From the NCBI GenBank assembly GCA_013368325.1, contig JAACJK010000110.1:248001-312000 (forward strand): a stretch of DNA of 64,000 nucleotides, written 5' to 3'. The position numbers were made by a program, and so were the translations under genes. The notes under the pieces are model-generated. The model was not told the DNA's origin. It saw only the letters and a program-made list of their open reading frames with translations, and did not search any database. Source of the DNA: Ephemerocybe angulata (taxonomy: Eukaryota; Basidiomycota; Agaricomycetes; Agaricales; Psathyrellaceae). Below, in pieces: positions 34,401-45,549 of the stretch; positions within the stretch are counted from its first letter, which is position 1; each line of letters begins with the position of its first letter.

Positions 34401-36205
34401 GAAACAGCTGCTGTTCATGTGCTAGTTCTCGCAACATGACACCAAGCCCATGCTCAAACCAACGTAGATGGACGTCTTCGCCGTACTCGGGAATCGAGAT
34501 GATAACACCAAACCTAGATCAAGCGGTTAGCTGCTTACAGCATCGAGTGTGCGCAGCTGGCTTACCAGAAGAAGTCGGGGATTGTTGAACTAGAGGGGAG
34601 GCGAAGGTTGTCGCCGTATTCCCCAGGCGAAGTCCAAAAAGGATTATCCTGATTTGCAACCAAGACGACATCTCCAACCTATGGAAGGCTTGGTAAGTAG
34701 ATATGAGAGAAGCCCGGTATGATGTTCCACTCACTCTATATGTTGTTTTCTCAACATGAATTTGCTTTAGAAACCTCGATCCACGATACAGCCTATCAGG
34801 CTTCTCCCATCGCACCTCCTTCTTACGCTTCCGCGCAGCGTTGACCAGCTCACTCACCCTTTTGCGCCTCTGTTCTAGGTACACATCCCTTCCTTTTGGA
34901 GGAGGTATCGGCCTCCCTACAACGCGCAGGGTCTCGGAGACGAGACCTTCTGCAAGTGCCGCAATTCTCGGTGTAACATGGGTGGCGTTTTGGTTTTCTG
35001 CCTTCATGACCGCAAGGTCGGGATTCCCGATGAGTCGCGAAGCCGGGATTTGGTTGGTGGCAAGTGGTGGTTGGATGATCTGTCTTGCTTTCTTGGTGGC
35101 AGGTGCGTGGACCGTCTTCCAAATCTCCTTAATAAGAGGCACGGTTCTCAGCCTTTCAAATGGTTCCAGTTGTAGGACTTCTCCGAGCTCAGTGACCTGA
35201 GGAGGCCCAATTCAAACTTGTAATGCACTAAGTCTTTGAATAGAGGCTTACCGAGTCCCAGAGGTCTTGTTCAACGTAGGTGTGACCGAAGAAGTCCACC
35301 GTGTTCATGAACTTATTCAAGAACATCTCAAGAGTTTGGTGTGGATGTGTCAACGCGGTTGAAATCGCCATTTGGGCAACGCGTTTAGGAGATATGAAAT
35401 GCCGGTGAAATGGAAGGTAGGCGCGTGAGGGCATGTCCAAAATGTACCAAGCATATTGGGTTCGGATGTACATAGGGCTGGGAGAACCGTTGAGACACCA
35501 AATGAAGGAAATACAGATTTGACATACTCGTTGAATTTTCCATATTCAATGGTGTACTGGAAGACTGTGCTCAGCTCGAGAAACACGTAGTCTTCTCCTT
35601 CGCCCCCTTCGTCAAGGTCCTCCTCCTGCCCCTCGTCCTCGCTATCCCTCTCGTCGAAATGCGCCTTTGCATGCCCAATCACCACCACCTGTCTCTCCTT
35701 GTTCTCGAGAGCGTCGAGATCGACGAGTTCATTCGCGTTTTTCGGGTCATATATCGTGAAATTCGTCAGTATTCGGACAGGGAGTTCATTAGGCTCGCCG
35801 CCGTCTTCGCCCTGGAGGGCAAGGTCCACGGTCTCCTTTACGGGTTCCGGTGATCCATTGGGAGGGTTATAGTATGCCGCTGTAGTCGTTAAAGTCCATT
35901 TTGGTTACTCGTCCTTGTAAGAGGCGCGATAATAGGAACTCACCAGCCGGCAGGTTTCCACCCCCAGGCCCCTGCCATTGATGAACTTCAGCAAGGGTGG
36001 ACGGACTGAATTGATTTGTACGCACCTTTCCCATTTCTTCGTTCTTCCTTTTCACAGCAATGCCACTCCCAACCCTTCCCCCAGTACCATTTCCACCATC
36101 TCCCCCTCCTGCTGACGACGTCGCCAAGGACGCTGCTCGAGAAGCGGCGGCCTCCTCTGGAAATGATACTTCAAAAGCATTCGGCCTTTGGCGTCGTGGA
36201 GGCAT
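31421..36205 (-). CDS. DNMT1-type DNA (cytosine-5) methyltransferase
   Basis: About fifteen exons run from ATG 36205 (exon 1 36205-35944, exon 2 from 35879) to the stop at 31421, giving roughly 1300 aa. A replication-foci-targeting domain (ILTNFTIYDPKNANELVDLD, then YIRTQYAWYILDMPSRAY) precedes BAH-like segments (KVDLVWNLAEGKPIDFHSFY; YHYGEFIRYY). The catalytic domain has motif I (LKTLDLFGGVGAFSDGL), IV (AGFPCQAHSAMN), VI (YFENV), VIII (AAHYGTPQRRIRFF), IX region (NRIVSVNELGRGQGFPDSF) and X (RQIGNAVPYPLGRALG). All key catalytic residues are present, so the enzyme should be active. It probably maintains CpG methylation that silences transposons. The codon of the catalytic Cys is split by the intron 33087-33144. 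Confidence 0.93.
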
Positions 36206-36492
36206 GAGCTAGAAGCACTACTCGATTCTTGCAGCAGACAGCGGCTTTCGGCGAGCCTCAAGACCGTGTTGTGCCCTGCCCGATGGTATGGAGCGCGACG
36301 AAAGCAAACGACAAGCACGAAGTACGAATCGATCACAGGCGTGAGTACCTGTGATGAGCGATCAAAGTTATCAACCTCTGTGGTCAGCGTCGATTAACGC
36401 GCTTTCCACGAACTCGATCTCATCCTCGGACGGCTGTAAGGGAATTCACGACGGACTTATCGCCTCACTGACGTTTATGCAACTATAAAGTT
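36206..36492. promoter_or_regulatory. Divergent promoter, DNMT1 / COG8
   Basis: 287 bp shared upstream region of two divergently transcribed genes. No specific element recognised. Confidence 0.5.
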
Positions 36493-38484
36493 ATGGAAGA
36501 ATCTGATGTGCAGCCTACAGCCAGCACATCCAGACTGCAGGATGTTACCGACTTGAGCGAGGTGCTCGTGTCAGGATCCTCAGACAAGTTGACGCCGATA
36601 GTCCTCAACAGACCAGAATCCAAAGAATACCTCTCGAAGCTCACAGAGTTCTCACTGAAACGACTTTATGGAGAACCATCGACACTTCAAACGCAATCGC
36701 ACCACCTCACTTCCAGCCTTACCTCCTTAACGCACACCTCATACCCCACCTTCCTCTCTCTGCACAAGACGACGACTGCCCTGACGAACTCGCTGGAATC
36801 ATTAGCAACCTCCCTTTCCTCCCTACTGGATACCAGCCTACCGGCATTGGAAGAATCTGCGACGAATTGGAAAGACCGTACGGAAGAAGTCCTCAGAGAG
36901 CGCAGCCGAGCTAAGGTGGTTCTCGACCAGCATGACAAGATACGCGACTTACTCGACATCCCACTCCTCATCGATGCATGTGTCCGGAATGGCTACTTCG
37001 CCGAAGCCCTTTCATTGGCTGCACATGCGAAATCCCTATCGTCGAGCTCGTCCTTCCAAGACAAATCGCCACCCCTTATCCTCCAATCTGTGCTCTCGGA
37101 AGTGCATACCTCCGTGACGCAGATGCTGCTATCCCTTCTCGCAACTCTCTACGAGCCTAACAAGAAATTGCCTGCGTTATGGAAGGCAGTGAACTTCCTG
37201 CGGAAGATGGATGGATTTGGGCCGAATTCACCATTCGCTTCCCCAACGTCAAAAGCCAAGATACAGGTCTATCTATCGTCAGAGGATATCGTTACCAGCG
37301 AAGAAGGGATATCAAGTGAAGAGCAGATAGCTTTGGCCTTCTTGGTAGGACGAGAGACATGCCTCAAGTCGACCCTCGAAACAGTTGGCAACGATGTTAC
37401 ACGACTCACCAAGGACCCGGAGCGGACGCTGGATGACCGGGAAAGGGAGGACCTAGCACGTTACCTGAAGAGCTACATCGATGCTTGGAGGGAAGGCGCA
37501 TACGATATCATCACGCAATACACCACTATCTTTCTCGAGCGTTCCTCGTCCCAATCCTCAATACGCACTGGCCATACCCCAGTGACAGAAACATCATCGG
37601 CACTGAGCCTCGAGCAAGAAACCCTACGCCTACATTCCCTGATCACCACATACGCGTCGCACGCCTTGAACAACCACCTTCTCCCTATTCTTTCCCCAGC
37701 GCTGCCGAAGTTGTCTTTGGGCTTGCTACCATCCCTGCTTACCCAACTCACATACTGCTCGACGGCCTTCGCGCGCGTTGGAGTAGACTTCCGGTCCATC
37801 CTGTCCATCATGTTCGCCAATGCAATACTGCAAGTTGTCACAAGCGACCTTCGGTCCGTCCAGGCCAAGTGGGAGCAGCGCCTACGCAAAGCCTCCGGAC
37901 CTCCGAACGCCAGTGCCTCCAGTAACAGTAGTCGAAGACAAATCACTCCTCCATCGAAGTGGCTCGTCACTGCAGCGGCGGCAGGGTCTCCTCCAGTCCC
38001 TGCGTCACCGCCCCAGCCTCAAGGACCCGCTCACATTCCACCTCAGATGCTCGCCTCATACCCACCCCTCGCGGAGCATACCAATTCCCTTCTCGGCGTT
38101 TTCAACAACCTTAGGCTCCTCGCACCTGTCAGCATTCTACCGGACCTCGTTACAGTCGTTGATGAGGTCGTAGCAGAGGGAGGAAAGGGTGTCCTAGGTT
38201 ATCTACGAGCGTTCTCGGGCAGTTTGGGTGTCAATTATAACACTGCTGTTACGGAGGATGAAGTGGACAGGAGGAAGAGGGAGAAGAAAATCGCAGGTGC
38301 TGTGGGTGATGCGTGGTTCAGTGTGTTTGTGCCGTTTGTGAGAAGGGCACTGGTAGAGGGTGTCTACAGCATCAGCCTGGCTGATATTGCTGGGAAGAAG
38401 GACGGCGGAGCAGAGACGCAGTTAGAGGAGCAAGTCAAGGTGTGGGAGCAGTTGAAGCCAGGATTCTTATCACAGGAAGATTAG
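36493..38484 (+). CDS. COG8: Conserved oligomeric Golgi complex subunit 8
   Basis: An intronless 663-aa frame. Residues about 35-350 match the Dor1/COG8 family: KEYLSKLTEFSLKRLYGEPS near the start, a coiled-coil-like Thr/Ser/Leu helix, DIPLLIDACVRNGYFAEAL, then LPALWKAVNFLRKM. A low-complexity Pro/Ala/Ser loop splits the C-terminal half, and an alpha-helical end follows. COG8 belongs to lobe B of the COG tethering complex, which guides retrograde vesicles within the Golgi. Yeast Cog8 is of comparable length (607 aa). Confidence 0.87.
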   Translation: MEESDVQPTASTSRLQDVTDLSEVLVSGSSDKLTPIVLNRPESKEYLSKLTEFSLKRLYGEPSTLQTQSHHLTSSLTSLTHTSYPTFLSLHKTTTALTNSLESLATSLSSLLDTSLPALEESATNWKDRTEEVLRERSRAKVVLDQHDKIRDLLDIPLLIDACVRNGYFAEALSLAAHAKSLSSSSSFQDKSPPLILQSVLSEVHTSVTQMLLSLLATLYEPNKKLPALWKAVNFLRKMDGFGPNSPFASPTSKAKIQVYLSSEDIVTSEEGISSEEQIALAFLVGRETCLKSTLETVGNDVTRLTKDPERTLDDREREDLARYLKSYIDAWREGAYDIITQYTTIFLERSSSQSSIRTGHTPVTETSSALSLEQETLRLHSLITTYASHALNNHLLPILSPALPKLSLGLLPSLLTQLTYCSTAFARVGVDFRSILSIMFANAILQVVTSDLRSVQAKWEQRLRKASGPPNASASSNSSRRQITPPSKWLVTAAAAGSPPVPASPPQPQGPAHIPPQMLASYPPLAEHTNSLLGVFNNLRLLAPVSILPDLVTVVDEVVAEGGKGVLGYLRAFSGSLGVNYNTAVTEDEVDRRKREKKIAGAVGDAWFSVFVPFVRRALVEGVYSISLADIAGKKDGGAETQLEEQVKVWEQLKPGFLSQED

Positions 38485-38700
38485 TGCACGTTTAGGTCTC
38501 TCTATCAGCCACCCTCGAAATTTCAAGGTCCAGAGAGACAGAGTGGCATGTGTTGGTATCGAGATGCTAAATAAACTGCTCAGTGCTATCTATAACCCAA
38601 AGTCCCAAAACGTAACGCAGAACCTAATGTTAACTGCTAGTATAGATAAGTAGGTGGAGAAGATATGTAGTGTCTGACAATTCTAACAGTTCTAGTGTCG
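38485..38700. other. Convergent intergenic region, COG8 / ABCA
   Basis: 216 bp between two stop codons facing each other, holding both 3' ends. No structured element seen. Confidence 0.5.
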
Positions 38701-41700
38701 TCAACAGGTGCACCGTCGCTTTTCCCCACCAACATCCTCCTCCTTCACATCATTCTCCCTGATAACCTTCAAGAACACACTTTCTAAAGAACCTTTCTCA
38801 ACAGTGTACTCGGTGAAGCTACCGTCGCTAGAAAGGGTGTTGAACAATCTAGCCAACGAGAACCCTTCCGACGCGTCGATGGGCACCTCGAACCGAGTTG
38901 CGACATCGTCTGCCATCTTGGCGCCAGGGATCCTCGACATGAGTTGTTGTGCACGAACGACTTCGTCACGGGTGCGGCAAGTGAAGTGGACCTCGTAAGA
39001 TGCGTAGCGAGCAGCCAGCGACTCGATTGTTCCTACTGCGAGAAGGCGCCTGGCGAGGATGCCGACTTTGTTTGCAAGCGCGGATGCCTCCTCCATGGAA
39101 TCTGCAAGAAGGATGTATAGATTAGCGAAGAGATTATATCAGAGAAAGAAACCAGTACGAACGAGTGGTGATGATGACTGCCTTTCCGACGGCCACTGTC
39201 CTCAGCGTCTGCCACATATCACGCTTCATCTTGGGGTCGATACCCGTCGAGAACTCGTCGATGAGAATGACGGCCGGGTTACCTGTACGGACGGCGGTCA
39301 GTATGTGTCGTCCATGGACTTGGTCGTCAGAAGGGACATACCGATAAGCGCAATAGCAAGCGAAAGCTTTCTTTGGTTACCGCCGGACAACTTGCTCGCC
39401 AAGCGATCGGCGTAGGTGACGAGCGCAGTGGCCTTGAGAATAGACTCGATGTTTTCGTTGAGCTCTGGCCCAGCGCTGAGGCCCTTGAGTTTGCCATAGA
39501 TGATGAGGTGCTCGCGGACTGTCAGTTGCGAGTCGATCGCTGTGAACTGGGGGCAGACGCCTAAGGACGCTCGGGCTGTCTTCGGGCTTCGAACGACCGA
39601 GGTACCGTTGATGACGACGTCGCCCATGTCTGGAATGACATCTCCGCCTAACGAATATTTTCAGCACCTTCAACAAGATAGAGTGGAAATGCAGCGACTT
39701 ACGAATCATGTTGAAGGTCGTCGTCTTACCCGCCCCATTGGGGCCGAGGAGAGCAAGCACCGTATCGCGACCTAAGCTGAAGCTCACGTCGTCAACGACC
39801 TTATTCGAGCCATAAGTCTTCGAAACATCAAGAACTCGCAAGAGGTCGTCCGATCGAGATGCCTCTTCCGCAGCAGCCAGAACATCTTCCTTACTGTTTC
39901 CTCTGCTACCATCCTTCTTCTTCAATTGATGAAGGTCCTTGAGTCTGCGGGCGGTGCGGGATCCCGAGTCAGCCCAGACAAGCACAACGAGCAAGACGAT
40001 GATGGTGACAATGAGGTAAACGATGGGCCCTCCGTAACGTTCGATAGTGCCCAACCCGCTCGACGTCACCTCTTGGCCATCGTCGCAGAGCAGTGAGAAC
40101 AGGTTGACGGAGACCAGAGCTGCACGAGTCTAACTCGAAGTCAGACCTATCAAGTTTGTAAACAATTAAGGGGAGAAACGTACCACGCTATTGACAGGGG
40201 CAATCCAAGCTGTGCTCCAGTGAATGATGGAGATGAGCTTGTTCCCTTCTGACGTCTTTCCGTAGGTGAGGACAAGAAGGTACGAGGAAAGGTACAGCTA
40301 TAAGCAGACTCTGAGCAAAGAACGATGCAAGTAGAATATACGCGAACATACGATGAAGATCACGAATTGGTATCCAGCGACAGTGGCGAAGGCGGCGAGA
40401 GGAGAAGCTACAGCGAGAGAGGCACAATACGCGAATAGCGCCGCTGCAATACCATACAAGAACATAATGAACCACTGTGAAGCAAATCAGATTAGAAACC
40501 CTCAAAAACACAGGTAGCGATGAACTCTTACCAGAAGTCCGAGACCATTGAAATTTGCGCCCGACGCTGCGGCGAAGACAATGACGATAATTGTCGATAA
40601 GATGACCACGGTAATCGTATCAAACATTAAATGACCCAGCCAAAGCCCGATAGGGTCAGACAGGCCGTTCGACATCTGCATCGCTTGAACTGAGGACCGC
40701 CGTTCTCTCGACACATAGAGCGCGTAAAACGCAGGGTATACAGCCTATAAATGCAACGAATACGCTTGGTCAGAGCATATTTAGGCCATGGAGATGAGGT
40801 GAAAACTTACCATGAGAGCACCAAAGAAGACGATCCACCTCAACGACACCAGCGTCCCTGCCGCCCTCGCAGGGAACGGTGCCCAACTCGCCCTAATAAG
40901 AACGGGCGTCCTCCCACCTCTCCCAGTAGCGTTCAGAGCTCTGTTGTACATGATGTTCGAGACCAAGTTCAGCATATTGGCACCAGTAACACCGGGAGGA
41001 GACGCCTCCCATGCGAAGAGCGCTTCGTTCGTGTTCGTATCGATGGAAATACCGCCCAGAGCCAGTTGCCGATAGTTCTGCTCAATCTCGCTGACAAAGG
41101 CCGACTGGTCGGCCATATCCCAAGCTCGCAAGAAGCCAGAGCTAGGCCCAAGCGTGCTGAGGATCCCGGGAGGGGACACAAGCACACTGGAGAAGTTGTC
41201 CAATTGGAATGGGAGCACGGGAGAGCTGGGTAGGTAGAGTGGGATGCGGGTCACAGGCCGTAGCTGCCTCGTACACGACTGAGACTTGCCCTTGAGAAAG
41301 ACAAGGGGGATGCAGGCACCAGCAACGGCGATTCCGATGGTAAGGAGAGGGGTCAGCCAGCTGCGCTTTGCAATAAGAATGCGCTTGTGGAAGATGGTGA
41401 AGGCTTGGCGGAAGGGCGAGACCGGTCGGCCGTTGGCGAGATTCAAGCCCCTCGAGTCGACTTCTGTGCCAGGGGCGAGGGTTCCTTTTGACGGTGCCAG
41501 CTCTTCAATTTCTTTCTCCGTCATCGGCTCGCCAGAGACTGCGATGTTGTTCTTGACCATCAGCTCGAGGAAGATGTCCTCGATGGTGGTGCCGAGGATA
41601 TCATAGGAGGTGACTTGATAGGCGGCGCCGTCCCGGTCAAGAAGTTCCAGTAGCTCCTGGACGACCTTAGGGTCCTTCGATTTGAGATGGTATGCAACTT

Positions 41701-44371
41701 GGTTGGGAGCAGGGGAGGAAGTATGGGTGTCCGGCGCAACGTTACGGAAAGCAGACAAGAGTTCGCCGAAAGCGGCTGAATCAGCCTTTTCTTGGTCTCC
41801 ATGGCCGAAGGTGACTTGGATAGAATATCCTTCGCCAAGGTCCCGCTTGAGAGAGACAGGCGATCCTGAGGCGACAAGCTTTCCGGGGGCAGCAAGAATT
41901 GCAATTTGATCTGCAAGTAAGTCGGCTTCGTCCAAGAACTGAGTGAAAAGCAGTGTCAAAAAGTGAATCGATAAGAGAAAAGTGGCATCTCTCACATGAG
42001 TGGTGAACACGATTGCGCGTTCGTCACGGAAAGAAGTCAGAGTCCTCCACAAAGCACGTCTACTCAGAGGATCAACTCCCGAAGTACATTCATCGACAAG
42101 AACAACTGCAGCCGCCTGTTAGTTCCAACATTCCAATCATGTTTCAATAAATAACGCACTCTTGGAACCGCCCAACAAACCGATGGCAAGCTGAAGCTTC
42201 CTCTTCTGGCCACCCGAGAGGGTGTTCGCATTCGCATGTATCTTCTTTCCCAGATCGCAGTCCCTCAGAAGTTGTTCCAAATCCTCTTCAGGATCAGTCG
42301 TGTTGGACCACTTCACGGCCTTCCATACGCGCAGGGTCTGCAGACACGAAAGCTCGGGGAAAAGGACGTTCTTCTGGGGCACGATGCCTAATGTTCCACG
42401 GGGCGCACGGGTGTGTCCGCCGTCAAATACGATATCGCCACCCGTGGGCGCATCGAGCCCAGCAATGATGGAGAGCGAAGTGGATTTACCAGCACTAGAT
42501 GAAGGTAATTTTAGAAGGGATTCAAGCCCAAGATAACACCAGAAAATCGTACCCGTTGGATCCAAGTAAAACGAAGATTCCGGTCTTGGGAACATCGAAA
42601 CTGAGATCGTTCACCGCAGTGACATTTCCCTTTGAGGACCACCTAGATGTGCGATACACCTTGTTCAAGTGGCGAACAGAGATAGCAACATCATCTGCCG
42701 GGGGTTGGACGGCACTGGGCGCAGACTTCTTCCAGAATAGATACCAAGGTTTGCTCGAGTTTGATTTCGCATCATACAGATGCCTCTCATACAGCGCGGC
42801 GAGCCAAGGCCAGAGGAAGATGTTGATCTACAAATTGGTCAAAAGAGAATTAGAACGGCCCGAATCGCAGTGTGGTATGTACTCACAATGCCTGCGATCA
42901 ACTGCGGGAGGACTGTCACCCCGTTATCGGGGTCGCCTTTGAGAACGTTGGTAGGCATCAGGTGGTTCTCATACCCGCAGATGGCCCGGATTACGAAAAT
43001 GTAGTAGGCAGGAGGGAAGATGATAGTGAAGATGAACGCGGGCCCGTTCTTGGCCCTATCCCATACAAGAGCCACGACGGCGATGATGATAGCAAGGAAT
43101 GTGGTGACAACCGCGGCCAACTGGGGGCTCTTGCCGAAGGGCGCTGTGATGAAGAACGACCAACTCGCGAGGGTGAGGCCGAAGATGAGATGGACGACGA
43201 CGATGAGGCCAACGTTGGCCTCGGAAAAGACGCGGTTGGCCCAGAGGAGGCCTACGATTATCCAGGCTGGGAGGTACGTTAACGAGATACTGAGATGCCA
43301 TGATCTGTTCAGGTGAGGTAAGTAACTGGCGTGGTGCAAGGCTGGCGGTGGACTCACAAGATACGAGCTTTATCGAGCAACCCCATTGCCTTCATATGTG
43401 CCGTGACAAGGCTCGCCCTTTCTCCAGCCACTGAGCCGGGAAGCTGATATGTTACTCCGACGAAAGTAATGAAACTGGAATTGGTTTTAATCAAGGGAAG
43501 TTGGGCAGGGTATGGGAACCAACTCACAAGGCAAGGACGAGCAGCTCTCGAAGACCACGGACATAGCTCAGGCGGATGTCCGTCTTTTGTTCCTCGTTTG
43601 TTTCCTGGGTAAAGGCCCATTCTCTAGGCGTTGGAACCTGGACACCTGTTTGCAACTCTATGATAGCCTGCGCGGTGCATAGGTCAGACACGCCCGAGAT
43701 CGTCTTTGAAATAACTCACAGAGTCAATAGCCCATTGAAGAGGCATGATCCTCTTCTCGAAATCGCTTGTGTGCTTTTCCACGTTGACATACATCAGGCC
43801 AGAATCCGCGTAGAGTGTGTAGTTGATGGGTGCTGACCCTTCTGAGGGGGTGTCGAAGAATGAGATGGCGGCGAAGCATTGTGAGAAGAGGTTAAAATTC
43901 TGGGGGCACAGTCGCGGTATTTCGCTTGCTGAGGGAGCTGTCTTGACGGCCTGGAGCTGAGCTTCAGAGAAAGATGCGGTGACGCGAGCCATAATCTCCT
44001 GAGGGGTCGGTTTACTCGAGCCATTGGTGTCGTCCGACCAAAAGATGGAAAGCGAAGGGTCAAATTGTTCGTTGAGGGCATGGACGGGGACCGGTTGTCC
44101 AATTCCATACTGTATATAGTTAGCAACCTCACTGGGAGAGTGATGATAAGGATTTGCGTACATTGTTGAGCTTGTTCAAGAAGAGCTGAGCCCATGCAAG
44201 GAACGCTGCGAAAATTACTGGTGCAAGGAAACATCGTAGGATGGTCATCTACATATCATGAGTATCAGGGGCACGAATAGCAGATGCCGGGCTCACGAAA
44301 GGGCGTTTCCAAAGCCCAATCCAATTCTTCCATATCAAAGCGCGAAGCTGTATCCAGAATAGAGGGGCCAT
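38701..44371 (-). CDS. Full-size ABCA-type transporter
   Basis: Roughly twenty exons from ATG 44371 (MAPLFWIQLRALIWKNWIGL, a typical ABCA start) to the stop at 38701. I estimate about 1550 aa. The order is TMD1-NBD1-TMD2-NBD2, with a large extracellular-type loop after the first helix. NBD1: Walker A across an intron (LLGSNGAGKSTSLSI), signature LSGGQKRKLQLAIGL, Walker B running into DE and SGVDPLSRRALW. NBD2: Walker A LLGPNGAGKTTTFNMI, signature LSGGNQRKLSLAIALIG, Walker B AVILIDEFSTGIDP, H-loop TTHSMEEA. A second multi-helix TMD (ITVVILSTIIVIVFAAASG, VAGYQFVIFMLYL) lies between. ABCA proteins usually move lipids. The fungal substrate is unknown. Confidence 0.9.
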
Positions 44372-45043
44372 GGTAGATCCAATGGGTTCCGTCGAAGTCG
44401 TCTAGTTATGTTCTTGTAACTTGAACCGGCATTCCTATAGGGGTATGAAGAAAAGAGAGACTAGCCGCCAAATGCGGGGAGAACGAGACGGTGGCGAAGG
44501 TATACTGTGTAAAAGCTCGTGTACCTTTTTGTGATAAACACAGCATGTCTCCTCCGGATGTTGTTACGATCCTGATGCCTATGCCCAGAGAAGACCGGCT
44601 TGAATCTCCGGAATGGACCAATGGACCCCAGGACATACGTTTGTGGACATAAATCTCCGAGATTTGCACATGGGGCCGTGGCCCTCCATCCTTGGCTGCA
44701 AGCCGCAGTTCAGAGGCCCTCGGAGGCCTTCAGCGCAGCTTTGAAGAGGCGGAAGCGTCTTGAACTTCAAGTGAATTGGGAGACATGACCGTAGTATTAT
44801 GGCATGACATAGCTACCCTGGCAGCGGCCCTCGACGAACCATGACTCTACCAGCTGGATACCAGACCTCCGTAGCGCGCACGGACGTTGAACGGAAAGAG
44901 CAAACCGTATCCGAGATCGCCGAGCTGCTTGGGAAATTGCCGGGCCCCGAAGCATCTCTGCTTGCAACAGTGACAAATAACGCGTACGCGACACGCCCCT
45001 ATCGGGCCGCTCTCATTAAACGACTCGACAAAACCTCAACGAT
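44372..45043. other. Intergenic region upstream of swi5 and ABCA
   Basis: 670 bp divergent region holding the promoters of ABCA and swi5. A 100-codon plus-strand frame (44841-45143) is open here but is displaced by the swi5 splice pattern and was rejected. No repeat seen. Confidence 0.5.
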
Positions 45044-45512
45044 ATGCACGCATCCATCTCGAAAGAAGTATGTTAAACGAGGTTTGCGACCATGGGCCAC
45101 GCTAATCCATTGCCTACCAGAATCAGAGGCAGAAGGTCGCTGACCTGGAGGCAGAAATCGAACGCCTTCAAGGCGAGCTAGGGTAAGTACATATATGCGC
45201 CTAAAATGCGAGTTGCGTCAACTTGAAACGCGTTGCAGAGAGGGGAAGGATGCAGAGGCCATTGTGAAGCGTCACATCAAGCTCCTTCACGATTATAACG
45301 AGGTGAAGGACGCGGCCCAGGTATGTGTTCAGTGACGTCGCAGGCACCTATGTCAACTTGAAGGTCTGACCATATCTTCATTAGACGCTGATTGGGAGGG
45401 TAAGTGGTGATGTTTCCCTCTTGGCGATTTCTAAGTTCTACAGCTCGCAGCATGGCGAGAGACAACTATACGGCAGATCCACAAAGATTACGACCTCGAA
45501 GACCGGGACTAG
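45044..45512 (+). CDS. swi5: DNA repair/recombination mediator Swi5
   Basis: Five exons (45044-45067, 45121-45182, 45239-45320, 45385-45399, 45444-45512) encode 83 aa, almost the size of S. pombe Swi5 (85 aa). An N-terminal coiled-coil helix (QKVADLEAEIERLQGEL) leads into the Swi5 core: VKRHIKLLHDYNEVKDAAQ, TLIGRLAAWRETTIRQIH, then KDYDLEDRD at the end. Swi5 with Sfr1 (Sae3-Mei5 in yeast) stabilises Rad51/Dmc1 filaments in recombination. The fourth exon is only 15 nt but carries the conserved TLIGR. Its stop lies 37 bp from the RCC1 gene's stop, so the two mature transcripts must overlap. Confidence 0.85.
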
Positions 45513-45549
45513 CGCCTACTCCTAGCGCCTACTCCCCCTCCTTTCAATT

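Noticed and set aside
44841..45143. A 100-codon plus-strand ORF overlapping the start of swi5
   Set aside because: Its frame conflicts with the Swi5 exons. The conserved Swi5 sequence uses another frame with good splice sites, and the ORF product has no recognisable motif.
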